Made by a program: the position numbers and the translations under genes
The notes under the pieces: model-generated
The model's database searches: none
What the model saw: the letters and a program-made list of their open reading frames with translations, nothing else
Told to the model about the DNA's origin: nothing
Part shown: positions 1-12,240 of the stretch, in pieces
Position numbering within the stretch: the stretch's first letter is position 1
Layout: every line of letters begins with the position of its first letter
Origin: Glossina fuscipes
Lineage: Eukaryota > Arthropoda > Insecta > Diptera > Glossinidae
Direction: 5' to 3'
DNA length: 64,000 nt
Assembly: GCF_014805625.2 (NCBI RefSeq)
Contig: NW_023998485.1
Coordinates: 469,511 to 533,510 of the forward strand

Positions 1-1474
1 AATCAACGCGCCTTTACGCGGGACTTTTCAAGAATAGTAAAACACTTTCTATCCATCGCTAAATCTAGGCCATCCAGCAGTCGGGAGAAATAGGATGGTG
101 GAAACCTTGGGGTTTTAGCTCTTACATGCTTGCTTAAATCTTTAATATAAAATTTTAGACTTGGCCATCCTCTTATAACAAAAGAAACACAAACGAAAAC
201 AGAAAACAACAAAATGTTGAAATGAAATCGGGAAGAAAAAATCGGAAAGATCTAAAATGAAGCAGAAACTCGTATTAAATTCCAATATACAATTGGCACT
301 GACTGACAAAGATTTTGCGATACGTGCTTAAGGTGATACATATTCGAGATAACTGTCAAGGTAAGCCGGCTGTTATTTGTTTCGACCCCACCGTTTAAAA
401 GTATTTATGATTCAGCGTTTAATGAATTCATCAGAAGTTTGTACTTATGAAAACCTTTTGAAGATTATCTTGCATTTTTGGAGCTGCCAAAAGCAATAAT
501 ATTTTTTTTGAAACAATTTTTACTTTTTTCTAAAGATTTTTCATTTCATTTTATTTAATATATTTTTATCATTGTCTTTTTTACACATTTTCTTTTATTT
601 TTCTTTTTTTGTTTACTTAATAATTATTTACAATTATAATAATATAAAACAATTTTTACACATCTTAATTTACAAATGAAAGACATACATAAAAACAAAA
701 AAATATTATACTTTTACAAATATATCAAAAATTTGAATACAAATTGTGTACTAAAGCCGGAACACACAGCGGATCATATAAAATTGTTTAAGAATTCAAG
801 GGGTGGAGAATTTTTGACACACACGGTCATAAAAGTTTTTTTTTTTTATTTTCTTCAAATCGGAAAGCAAAAGTCTATACACAAGAATATCACGATTGGC
901 TTTAAGGATTTAAAGAAAATACTTAAAGGAATTAACTCTTAAATGAACTTTTCTTTTAACAGAGACAGAACTAAAATTTAATTTTGTTTATACAAACATT
1001 TATACAATTTTGGTCAAGCTGTGAGTTGTGTTTAAGCTAAATTCCTTTGGATGATGTTGCTATGACTTAATTCTAATGGCAGGCTGCTGTTCTTGTCTCG
1101 AAGAAGTGTTTTTAAAATTTTCAGAGAAATTCTTAAACAATTTCAATGCGTCTCGCATTATGTAAAGCTGTGTAATAAAAGATATAAGTCGAAGAAGCAT
1201 ACCTAGGGGAAAATATTTATTTATCTCAGTTTTTTCTACGTTGCAAAGGAATTATTCGCTTCTCACACCACATAAAGATGATATTTTGTGGTGTCCGCAC
1301 ATAATAAGAGTTCGTAGCATGGGTTTTGGATAATTGAAGATTAAAATTAAAATTGCTAGGGTTTCCGCTTCAATTACAATAACAACAATCGTTTATATAA
1401 AAATTTGTTGTTGGTTGAATTAATGAGTGAGAGCCTAAAGAGTTTGTTTGGTAGAATTCTGTCTGCGTTATTAT
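1..1474. other. AT-rich flank downstream of the Vajk gene
   Basis: No recognisable gene. The short open frames here (for example 3-212 on the minus strand and 676-942 on the plus strand) have no motif I recognise and are dominated by AT-rich codons. A minus-strand AATAAA (plus-strand TTTATT at 1216-1221) lies about 255 nt beyond the Vajk stop codon and is a plausible polyadenylation signal for that gene. An unseen upstream exon of a neighbouring gene cannot be excluded. Confidence 0.4.
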
Positions 1475-4400
1475 TTATTTCTTTTTGTGATGATAACCGC
1501 CATGACCGCCATGACCGACATCAGCATAGATGAGAGCACCGCCACCACCACTGTGACCATGCCCGGCATAGGAAGAGAAGCCCAAACCGCTAGACGAGAA
1601 ACCGTGACCACCACCGCCGCCTCCGCTTAACAGAATGGCGCCACCACCGCCACCACCACCACCACCACCACCGTAAGCAACTGCTCCATGTTGCACTACA
1701 GAATGGCCGGCAACGTAAGGTACGCCAACTGGTACTGGAACGGGTTTTTCAACGGCTACTGGTACAGGTCGAGTGACATGCACGGGATAAGGACGATCAA
1801 CTGCCACTTTGATTGGTACTGGCACTGGCTTATCAACTGTGTATGGTACCTGTTTTTCTACGGTGTAAGGTTGCGGAACGGCAACTGGTACTTTAACAGG
1901 ATAAGGACGATCCACAGCTACTGGATACGGTTTATCTACACGTACAGGTACTTGTACCGGTACTTTCCTTTCTACTACCACGGGATACGGTTTTTCCACA
2001 GGTACGGGATAAGGTTTAGGAACAGTTACATGTACAGGGCGATCGACTGGTACATGCACTGGCACTTGAACATGCTTAATGACTTCGTAAGGCTGCGGCA
2101 CCGGTACAGGGACCTTTACGGGAACTTGCACATGCTTAACCACTTCGTAGGGCTGTGGCACTGGTACCTGCACTGGCACTTGAACATGTTTAACCACTTC
2201 ATAGGGTTGTGGTACTGGCACCTTTACTGGGACTGGCCGATCAACAGGTACATGTACTGGTACTTCCACCTTTTTGATTACCTCGTAAGGTTGTGGTACA
2301 TGAATAGGTACTTTAACATACTCCTTGACAGGAACAGCAACTTTTTTGATTACTTCATAAGGTTGTGGAACCGGTACTTTAACTTCAACTGGCACACGTT
2401 TTTCGTGTACGACCGGATAGGGACGATCAACATGTACTGGATAAGGTACACCTTTGGTAATCGTTATGGTTTTGTGCACATCAGCCATTTTGCTAATAAG
2501 AAATTCAGCGGGTGCGGCATGTGCCGAAACACCGACATAGGAAGGAGCCGAGTGAGCGACCAATACACCGCCTCCATGACCTCCATACCCACCATAGCCG
2601 TGACCAGAAGTAATGGAACCGTGGCCTATGTAGCCTAAATCAAGACCGGAATGTCCATAGCCATAGCCCAAGTCAAGTAGGCCACGCTTATCAAGTTTCT
2701 TTTCTAAAGGAATTTTCTTGCCACTATCCAAGGAAGTCGAAGACGAAACCGCCGCCGACTTTTTAGCAGCAGTATCACCAGCGTAGACATTGGAAGCCAC
2801 TAGCAGTGTAGCTAAACAGATCTGTAAATAGAGACAACAATTGTTTTAAAATTTTCGAAAGAGATAGGTAAAAGTTTTTCACAACAATAGAATAAATAAA
2901 AATAAATAGTGTACCGAATAATACAATAAACCCAGAATCATATAAAATACAAAATTTAAGTGCGATATCTATTACATTCGTTTGATAGGACGGCAATGAG
3001 TTGAGCTTTTTATAGTTTTATAAAAGTCGAACAAATTAAGGAAAAAAAATGGGTACATTTTCCCTAATGTTAAATACACCCTCATAGCCTTAATGTACCC
3101 CGCATCACCAATCGAATATGATATAGTAACGTAAGATAATTAAGGGGTTTCTTATAGAAGATATTTTCATTTCAGATTAAGGTTGTGTTCTCAATCTTTT
3201 TGTAAAATCCTGTTTTTTGTTTCGTGACTTGAATAATCTGCCTACTTGACTACATTTGTAACTTTACATTTTTTTAAATTATTTATTACGAAGCTTTGGA
3301 TACATTTATGGGGCGCCACAAATGTTTTTAATGTTAGACCTGCTTAAACCACAGTCGTAAGCTATGACTTTTTTACCCTAAAAAATAACGCTTCCTATAT
3401 AAGCAAGTGTTGAAAAATTTTATTTCTGAATTGGAAATAGCAACAATAATCTAAAAAAGGTGTAAGACATGTGAGAAGGCCTATCAAAATCATCATTAAA
3501 TTAAAAACAAAAAAAAGAAACATAAAAAGAAACGTAAATAAACAAGATAAACCAAAAGTAAATAATAATGAATGAAAAGTTTATTAACATATGAATCACT
3601 GGTATGCAATGAATGAGCGAAGTTGAAGATAAAAACAAAACACAGAAAACCATTAATAGTACAACAATCAGTAAATATTAGTTAATATTAGTGGTTAACC
3701 TCACAATCTACCTGCACGTACAGCAACAACTAGCAAACATTTCAATTTGTAAAGTCATGCGAAAAATTATGTAGAGTTAACTCATCAACTCATCAACGAG
3801 TGTATTTATTGTATTTACATTACCATACCATGCCGTACGTATTGTTGACGGAAATGATTTCGAATTGTTTGTAACTGTGAAGCCAAAAACAATAACATAT
3901 GGCACACTTGGTAATTTAAATCGAAGCTAAAAATTTATTGTGATTGATAGTTAAGAAATAATTAAATAAATATTTGGAAACATAAGTATTTGTAGTGTGA
4001 CCATAATTTCGGCAAAAACAGTTAGTAAATATTTTAATTTTTTTTTTTTTTAATAATATTTGTAAACTATTCTGTTCAGGTACTGCTTTTCTTTTTGCTT
4101 TCAATTTGAATTTATTTAATATAATTTTTTTTGTTTTATATAAAAGTATACTTTCGCTTTCTTTGCTGTATATATATATATATATGGTTTGTTAAGGAAT
4201 TATGTAATAAGCGAATAAAGTAAAGTAAAGTAACTTTAGGTTGTCGATGCGTATGCATGTTTGGTAATGCTTGAATGATTTGTTTTCGTTCGAAAAAAGA
4301 AAAAAAAAAGCAACTGTACGGAAAATGTTATTACATATTAAACTGCGTTATGTTCTACAATTTTGCAAATTAAGGAAAAATGTTAGCATACTAAAAGAAA

Positions 4401-6978
4401 GTTGTGCAGTATAAGTTGTTCGAAGGAACAAAAATTTAAAGAAAATTAGTTGTGTTTAACTCATCCTTACTTAATTAAAGAAAGCCGACTTCTATCAGTC
4501 ATTTAAGAATCGTTTAAAAATTAAAATTAAAGAAGGTCGACTTCGTTCATTAAACAGATCTCTCGAATAGTTTTCAATTGAATTTACAAAGAAAAGCATA
4601 TTAAAATTAACTTGAAGTGATATATAAGATAAAACCAAAAACCAAGCTCAAGCTCATTAAGAAGCACAAACTAGTTGTTGTCAATTTTCGGACGTATCTA
4701 ACTAATTATGCTCTTCTTCTCCGTAGTGCGTACCATTAGACTTAAGACTACTCCTTTTTTTACGAATTTTTGTTTTAGAATAACACTTCCGAGGCAGGAG
4801 TAAATGGGTTAGCAAAGTCAAAGGGAAAAAAGGGAGAAGTTAAGAAAACTTACGCATGTACCGTAAGAGTTTCACAAAGCTTAAAATATAAAAGAAACTC
4901 TGTTCGATATGCTACAGCCTATTGTTCATAGACGAATATTGATATTGAATTCATTTTCATTTCAACTTTCATATGTAAATGGTGGTCTAGTAAAACTAGA
5001 GTGCGGCGGTAGCTTTACGATGTACGATGTTTATTAAAAAAAAACAACTCTCGTTATAGGGAAATGAATGTGGAATCAGGTGCTCTTATCTAAATGTGAT
5101 TGACGGTAGTAGGGTAGTATTTTTATCTCAACGAAGTTGGATAGTCAGCCAGGTGCTTGTCAAAGAAAACATTCGATGTAATTCTGCAGTTTAGTAATTA
5201 TACCATGCTTACAGTGAAAAGAAAGTACAATTTATTGCTACTCGCGCATTTTTAAAAAAAAAATATCGTTTAAATTTAAGCAATAATTTACTAATTAGTA
5301 CTAAATAACTAAAATCATAATTGATAATCAAGTGGTTGATCTTGATTTCTACTTTTTATTATTACTTAAAATTTTTTTTATGGACATAACTTGTATTTGC
5401 TTAGAATAATGGGAAGGGAAAGGAAGAGGAGACAGAGTAAATAAGAATTGAGTGTTATCTTATTTATCGAGAGCAGGTTTAATAACCTTCTTTTGCATTA
5501 GATTCAAAACCTGTATTTTCGAAATATCAGACAACTCCTACTTGCTAATATAATTTTAGTATTTAGCGTCTAATGGAATGAAACATTCAAGACCTTCCAC
5601 TCGCAACTGGCTTTTTAATAAAAACACAAAAATGAAGTTTTAATGTACGTATTCTTTACTTATGTGTACTTTGTTTTCTAAAGCAGCGAATTTTTAAGGT
5701 AATTTAGCACATTTTTCGATTTGATTTGAAAGTTTTATCAGGGAAGAAACTTCAAAGCTTTGGATCGGTTGTGCAAACGAAATGGCGAAAGTTGAAAGAG
5801 AAGTTTTAAGACTTGTCGACTTTGCTTTCTGCAATTTTGAGAGCCATATTTGAATGTACATAAACAGACAAGCATACCTGCTCAGAATGTCTCTTCATAA
5901 AAGTCGAAATAAGAATAGTTTTAATTTTTCAATTCAAAATTAATACCAGTAGAAAACCAATAATTGAATATAAAATTAGGGAAACGTATGTATATAGCGG
6001 CTGAAATTAAGTGCATGTGCAAAATGAAAATGTTCATAAACGAAGAGCTAACGAAGGAGTTACTTATGAGTCGCTTGTTGAGAACGTTTTTCATCTTTAT
6101 AATTCCACCTCATTTAGGACAGTGTTCGTTCGGTCTGTGATATGATTTTTGTGAAAATACGTGCACAAAAGCTGAATCGAGATCGATAAGGGCATACGAT
6201 TTTTTCTTTTGTACGTAATCTGTAGAAATGACGTAAAAGTTCGTAAGTGCTAAGTTTTAATTCTTGGTTTCAATTTTTGCGGCATTTAAAGTTCCCGACA
6301 CAATGGAACAGAAGAATGAGTAGAGGTAAATCGGTTTTAGACTCTTAGTTAGATCAAGAATGCCTATATTTGATGATACCTCGTTTGCTTGCAGATTAAG
6401 CTGTACAGATGGATTAATAAATTTTTAATAGAACATTTGAAGGTAATGAAATACTAGTATTTCTAAAATACTAATATCTATATCAGATATTCAAAGTTAG
6501 AATCAATCGTATAAGGGATGATTAATTTGCTTTAAAAACAAATTTTGAAAAAGTTATACATTTTCGTAATCCAAAATAAACGAAACTATATACTATATTT
6601 AAGTAATTGTGAAAAGCGTCTAATTGTTTATTTTGAAGATAAATTTGTATTTTAAATTTTGTACTTTTTTTTGTATTAAGCTTAACTTAAATCTCTATTT
6701 AACGTGCATACAAATAAATAATTAATAAATTTTGAATATATATATTGAACAAAATTTTATTTAAAGAATAAAATGAAATTTTATTAACTTTTTTCCAAGA
6801 TTTTCATAACTAAATCATCATATTAAAATTTGTGCAAACAAACCAATTTTGAATGCCTCTTAAATTAAGAAAGTTTAAAAAAACAAATTATACAAATGGC
6901 TCTCAAGCTTAAAATTCCATTTCATTTTTATGATTCAGTTTTGTCTCTTTTCTGATTAATACTTACAAATAACTTCAT
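1475..6978 (-). CDS. Vajk-family cuticular protein (two coding exons)
   Basis: Secreted structural protein of the Vajk type, a family of cuticular proteins known from the Drosophila Nimrod cluster. Coding exons are 6967-6978 (ATG plus three codons, MKLF, then donor GTAAGT) and 1475-2821 (acceptor TATTTACAG). Both junctions are phase 0 and the joined frame gives 452 aa starting [18 protein letters not shown], a standard signal peptide. The mature protein has a Gly/His/Tyr-rich stretch (about residues 50-90), a long block from about 120 to 380 of Val-Pro-rich repeats built on [12 protein letters not shown] and VDRPYPV, and a Gly-rich C-terminus ending in three Lys. It has almost no Cys. The repeat composition and the place beside Nimrod genes support the Vajk call; which Vajk paralog it is cannot be told. 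Starting inside the main exon would lose the signal peptide. Transcribed against the Ance-3-like gene. Confidence 0.88.
2822..6966 (-). other. Intron 1 of the Vajk gene
   Basis: A 4.1-kb AT-rich interval bounded by a consensus donor (GTAAGT, plus-strand 6961-6966) and an acceptor (TTTACAG, plus-strand 2822-2828). A (TA)n run lies at 4169-4186. I see no coding exon inside. Small open frames at 2775-2996 and 3916-4104 are AT-rich and unsupported. Confidence 0.7.
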
Positions 6979-7287
6979 GTTTTAATGTTTTATTCACTAT
7001 CCCAATATTAAAACAAAGTCAGCGGCTCACTATAAAATAGTAATAAAAAAAAAAAAATTAAACACATATTATTAATATTGAAAGCAACACAATTTGTTTT
7101 TTTATTTTTTAATTTTTTGTGTGTTTTTAATAAAGTAAAGATATTTTTCTTTTTTGTTTTTTGTATAAAGCACCTTAAAATTAACAACACAAACACAGTC
7201 TTCTTCTTCTAATTAGTTTTTTTTTTTAAATATATGGAAAATAAAGGATTTGAAGAATCCGCTACGATTCCAAACCTTTGACTGGAT
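6979..7287 (-). other. 5' UTR of the Vajk gene
   Basis: About 305 nt between the predicted start site (7283-7287) and the ATG at 6976-6978. It is very AT-rich and holds no long open frame on the minus strand. Extent is inferred from the TATA position, not from transcripts. Confidence 0.5.
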
Positions 7288-7320
7288 GCTGTCTATGGTC
7301 AGTTGGTGGCTTATATACGC
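7281..7320 (-). promoter_or_regulatory. Core promoter of the Vajk gene (TATA and initiator)
   Basis: On the minus strand GTATATAAGC has its TATATAA at plus positions 7317-7311, and an initiator-like CATCCAGTC follows with its A near 7283, about 30-34 nt downstream. That is the usual insect TATA-to-start spacing. The exon that follows ends in ATG AAG TTA TTT and a donor, the normal form of a cuticle-gene first exon. Confidence 0.6.
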
Positions 7321-10300
7321 CACACAATTTGTTGCCATTAAAGCCGAAAGCGTTAAAAAAATGAGTTGAAAATTTTTGTTGAAATTAGTTTTTTTCTGTT
7401 GGTATCGAATTGAAGCAGTGAGTAAAGAGCGGGAGTACAGAAAATCAAAAAAATTTCATTGAAAATTTATAAATTGCAATTGCATGCAGAAAAAAGCTTT
7501 AATTCAAATTTTTTGAATTTGAGAGTGAAACTGATGATACAACGAAAAAGCTTTGATAAATTTGAATCTCACTAAAACTAATCCGTTTCGCTTGCAACCA
7601 ATACAGAAACATTTTGCTTTGAATGTATGTGTGCCTTGCTATAAGTTTGCCCGCTTCACTAACACCCTTATAGATTTATTACCACTACATTTTCAGCTTC
7701 AAGTGGAAAAGTTCGTCAAAGTAGTAGTGTTAGCATTAGTATTAGTTAGTGCGATTGGCTTAGTAGCCTACATTTTTTGTTTTGCTTTTTCTTTAAAACT
7801 TTGGCCCGATAAAATTTCTTTGAAAATTCTTCAGCGCTTTTGTAAGCAAAAAGCGAAACTTGAATTTTCTTTAATTATTTCAAGTCACCATAGAAAATTT
7901 TTACAGTCTCTCTACAGTTTCAACCAGTTAGTTGTTGGTATTCCAGGTTGCGTGTTATTGTTGTTGATCTAAAAAGTAGGTTATAATGTGACAACATCGA
8001 AGTGCAAAATTTTTCACAAAGACTTTCTTGCCGTTTTCGATTTTTAATCAGCTGCTGTTGTTGTCTTGCACTTTTCAAAAAAATATAAGTATTCTCCAAA
8101 TTCGGAAAGCCTATTAAAAAGAAACGTTCGTTTACTCTTTTCTACAGCGCCTTATGAAAATTAAAACGTTACTTGAATATTATAGCTCCGTATAGATCGG
8201 AAGAAAATAAGGAGTCTGCTCAGCTTATTAAAATTGTTGGTTAGAGTCATGGTTTGAATCGAATAGTGTTATACACCAATTTGAAGTTATTTGAAACTTC
8301 GATTTGATCATAACCGTAATAATATTTCTAGTTTTCGCCAACGAGTCTTAATTTCGGATATAGATATTCGCTAAATATCAGTTAAGTAAAAGCCGATTCG
8401 ACTTCAATCAAAGGTTTTTACCTTGTAAACTAAAATACATCTCTTTACATACCGAGTGTCAGTTGCTTAGTTGTTAGTATCTAGCAAGTAGTCAAGATTC
8501 GTTGTAGAGTGCATTTTTTTGCAATTACGAATAAAACAATTTTAATTTGTATAATGTTGTCAACATTTTGTCAATAAGAAGCAAATTTCTGTTGCTAATG
8601 AATGTACTACTAAAAAGTAAGGGGAAAATATGATTTTAGGCATTTTCTTACTATTGATAATGTAACGAGAAGAAGTAATTAACGATTTAGTGTTTTTGTG
8701 AAAAGATCTCACTTTTACCAGGATTGAAAATTTCGGATAGATATATTACGAAAAGAACAAATAACTGGGTTTGAAATTACTAGATAAGAGAAGGCTCGAA
8801 ATGTCTCGAAGATGATCCTTGATCACTTATCACTAGACTTAAGGGCTTTTTTTGCTAATTACGGACCCATAGAATATTTACTCAAAATAATTTCGATAAG
8901 CGAAGAAAACACTTTTGGAGATTGAAATACCGGGAAGGAAATTTGAAAAAAAATTTACTGCGAACATTGGTTTACCAAGGTCTCTCCGTACAAGGCCTAA
9001 ATACTTTTAAAAGTTTATGACGCTTTCGTTTTTACGGATATAAAGAAAAATAAAATTGATTGGTTTTGTATAGAAATACATAGTGTAGTGTAATGAAGCT
9101 TTGAATATCTCAAGGAGGCCTTATGTAGCTCCGTCCACCTCTATAGGAAAAATAAAACAAACCATTTATATATATACATATATGTGTAGCGGACTGAATA
9201 ATATATTCGTGATGCCTTTATCGGCAAAACTTTAGTAATTTCTTAAAGAAATTACAACGATGACAAGATTCATTGATCACAAATCTTATCTAACTAACGA
9301 TTTATTTAAATAACTTGGTTAATTTTCGAATCGCTTGTGCGCTTACGGGAGAGGTATGAGAAAAAATTACTTCCAACTGTGTATGAAATTTTTTCTTTTT
9401 ATCTTCAATTTAAGGTCAATTAAATCTAAAAGTGGACTAAAGTCAATTGCATTTAATTAAAAAGTTTTATCGCGGATCACTCTTTTAAAAACCACGAAGA
9501 AATATTTTGTTTTTAATTAATTAAACACAACTGATGCAAACCAGAGATCAAAGAAAAACAGAACATTATGGTAACCAACAACAACAATTGAACGATTTCG
9601 TAGAAACAAAAAAAAAAAAAAAAAAAGGTGTAGCAATACGTCGTCTTCATGGTTGACCACAATTCATCGTTATGCTTACCAGTAAAAACTAAAGCAAACT
9701 TTGTATTATTGATGTTAAAAAGCGAAAAAATAAAAAAAAATATAATAATAACAATAACAAAAATAAATAAATAAAACCCATACTAACTGCAACTGCAGCT
9801 ATCTAACTTCACATGCTCTCGTAATACATTTTCTTATGACAATTTTTTTGCGTTCGTTACGATTTCATTGACTAGTGATTGCATCATACGTGGCAGAGTG
9901 CGCGGCTTATATTCCTCCTCATAGATATACAAAATATTAGTGGTTTTCGAAGAAACAAATGCACAGCTATGTACTTATATACAATTGAACAGATATGGTT
10001 AACATATACAATTGACAGATCGGTAACAATTAATATTATTTATTATATCGTTAGTATCGCTACACTATATGCTTGTGCGCATGCGGAATTCTGGCTAACA
10101 ATAGTAAAATTAAAAACCTAAGATTAAATAAGTCTGGCCCTACTAAACGCCCGAATTAATTTTTAATATTAGCAATATTAGGCTATAGTAACAAAAACAT
10201 TAACGGCAAAGACTTTGTGCACCTACAAGAAAATACATTTTAGTGAGTTCTTCGAAAAGTTGGTAACTCTCACAAATCAAAGAGAAGCCTTAATTGTTAT

Positions 10301-10830
10301 CATTCAGTTCAGTTACTGCGCGCATTTTTCAAATAAATTTTGTAGACTACCTTGCTTTAACCATTTGGTCATCGCGTTTCAAAAATATTAAGATTAATGA
10401 TGAAAACAGCAGAGACAAAGCTAAAGACTCAACTTGGGAAAAGTGCTTCGCAGATGATTTCGATTTATGGAGTAATGCTTCGCCTGCTTTGTCAAGAAGA
10501 ATATTTTAAAAAACTTTTAGTTTTGCAATGTTACTATGCAAGTCGGCCATCTTTCGTGGACGATGTTGTTTCATAAAACAAAATGTTTTCTCGTTAAATG
10601 ATTTTTGCCTCTGCAATAGCTTTTTTTCTTGTTCTTTATTATTGAGCGAAAATTGGCGTACGACATAAAGAACACTTATGCTCAAGCAAATATATGAGTA
10701 CATAAATTTTATCGTACCATTTACAAATAGGATACGAACTAAATTCCATTGGTTTTCTGCTTTGCTGAATTCTACGAAAATTATGTTCCGTAAAGTGGCC
10801 ATCACCACTCAATCCACTTTTATGTTTATT
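7321..10830. other. Non-coding AT-rich interval
   Basis: No gene recognised. The 7553-7972 plus-strand frame begins at TTG, is T-rich and Leu/Phe/Ile-heavy, and shows no domain; I treat it as chance. A poly(A) run lies at 9608-9626. Confidence 0.4.
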
Positions 10831-10839
10831 TTTTCAAGC

Positions 10840-11550
10840 CCATCACGGAAGGATGAGGTATACTTTCATTTTGTGAAAACATTTGCAAGACTCCCAAAGA
10901 AGCTTTAGAAGCCTCATAAAGTATATATGTATATGATGAGTGTCAAATTCTAAATTCTCTCTATCCGTCAGTCTGTCGGGCTGTGTAATGTATGTGGTAA
11001 ACATTCTTGCAAGCAGGAAGTTATCGGCTTCAAATATGGCGGAGACGTTGGAATTTTCCACACCTAGATGGTGATACTGGGTCAAATCAGTTAAAGGATA
11101 TGCCCACAATACACTACTGTCAATGACCAGGTCTGTTTTCCAAAATAAAAATGCGAAGAGTTTTTGCTTATTACTTGCAAGCCGTAATATATACAACGAT
11201 AAAAATTTGCATTTACATTCTATGCAGCCTCTGAGCAATTGCACAAATATGGGAAAAATCGGCCACGTCTACCCATTACTATAGAATATTGAAACTTCAT
11301 TCTTTTAGCTTACAGCGTCTGCAAAGAAGCTTCAGGTTCCTACAAAGTCTACATATCAAATGTGAGTCCATTTTTCTGTTCACTACTATGGTAGTCGTAT
11401 CCATAGGCACAAAAATAAAAAAAATCAGTTAGGTGCACAGAAGATTATAGTTAGTAAACCGTTACATTTTCGCTTTTTTCAAGTCTTTATTAGAATAACG
11501 GTGATGGATCTAAAAGATTCGACCACGACCGAATATAATTTTCTTACTTG
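10840..11550 (+). repeat. Dispersed repeat copy 1
   Basis: Non-coding stretch with a TCCGTCAGTCTGTC-type start near 10963 and an end motif AAAGATTCGACCACGACCGA followed by ATATAATTTTCTTACTTG (11533-11550). The last 18 bases recur exactly at 40433-40450, and related ends occur near 36443 and, reversed, near 21569. The pattern of repeated 'gtctgtc' near one end and 'ttcttacttg' at the other fits an old interspersed family. The minus-strand 133-codon frame across it (10843-11244) is not considered a gene. The left boundary is approximate. Confidence 0.55.
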
Positions 11551-12201
11551 TTGTTTTTATCTTCTTAGAAAACTTACATACTTGTTTACTTATATTTATA
11601 TGTATAGTTCATGTTTTACACTTACTTCAAATGCTTGTTGATTTTAGAAAGTAACGCAAGCCTTAGGTGTTAGCGCTTTTATTGCTATTTATGACGCTCT
11701 TTATTTCTTTTTATAAAAATAAGTGATACATAAAAATTATGAAATTTAAATTAATTTATTTATGGCGTAAACAGAAAAGTTTTATAGAATATGTGTAGGT
11801 AAGTTTTGTGAAAACAACTATATTTTGAAGTTTTTTATATGCAAAGGAAAAACCTATCATTTCTGTGGATCGCAGTCTTATAGCATATCTGTGGTAGTAT
11901 CAATAATTCATTCAAAAAGTCCTTTGTGAACTAAATTTTTGTTAATAACTTGGCAAACAGTTTGCATTTCATGAACTCATTTTTACGGGTTGTGTTGTGT
12001 TTTTCTTTATCTCCTTGATTAACCTGGGGGAGTTGGTAGCGAGTTATTGATTTTTGTTTCTGATAAAATGGGTTATAATGAAAATTCGTTGATTATTCGA
12101 AAATTTCTGCTTAACTAACTTTCTGTGCTACATATTACGCTTACTGCAATTAAAAGTAAGTTTTTATAATTGTGCAACATTTCTGAAAAATCGAGGTAAT
12201 G

Positions 12202-12240
12202 TATAAATATGAGGTCGTTTTCGTCCAAACTTCAGTTTAC
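12202..12240 (+). promoter_or_regulatory. Promoter-like TATA and initiator pair
   Basis: TATAAATA starts at 12202 and TTCAGTTT lies at 12231-12238, with the A 32 nt from the first T: canonical insect spacing. No coding exon could be linked to it. It may be an upstream start of a non-coding RNA or a chance match. Confidence 0.25.

Noticed and set aside
1688..2638. 316-codon plus-strand frame rich in Tyr, Trp and Arg
   Set aside because: It is the antisense shadow of the Val-Pro repeats of the Vajk gene; repeated codons keep the opposite frame open.
2775..2996. Minus-strand frame with an ATG (MILGLLYYS) that could splice to the Vajk main exon
   Set aside because: It would need a poor GTACAC donor; the MKLF exon at 6967-6978 has a consensus donor, a TATA promoter and a better signal peptide.
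7553..7972. 139-codon plus-strand frame with a hydrophobic stretch
   Set aside because: It starts at TTG, has no domain, and its composition is that of T-rich non-coding DNA.
10843..11244. 133-codon minus-strand frame
   Set aside because: It lies across a dispersed repeat whose end recurs at 40433, and shows no domain.
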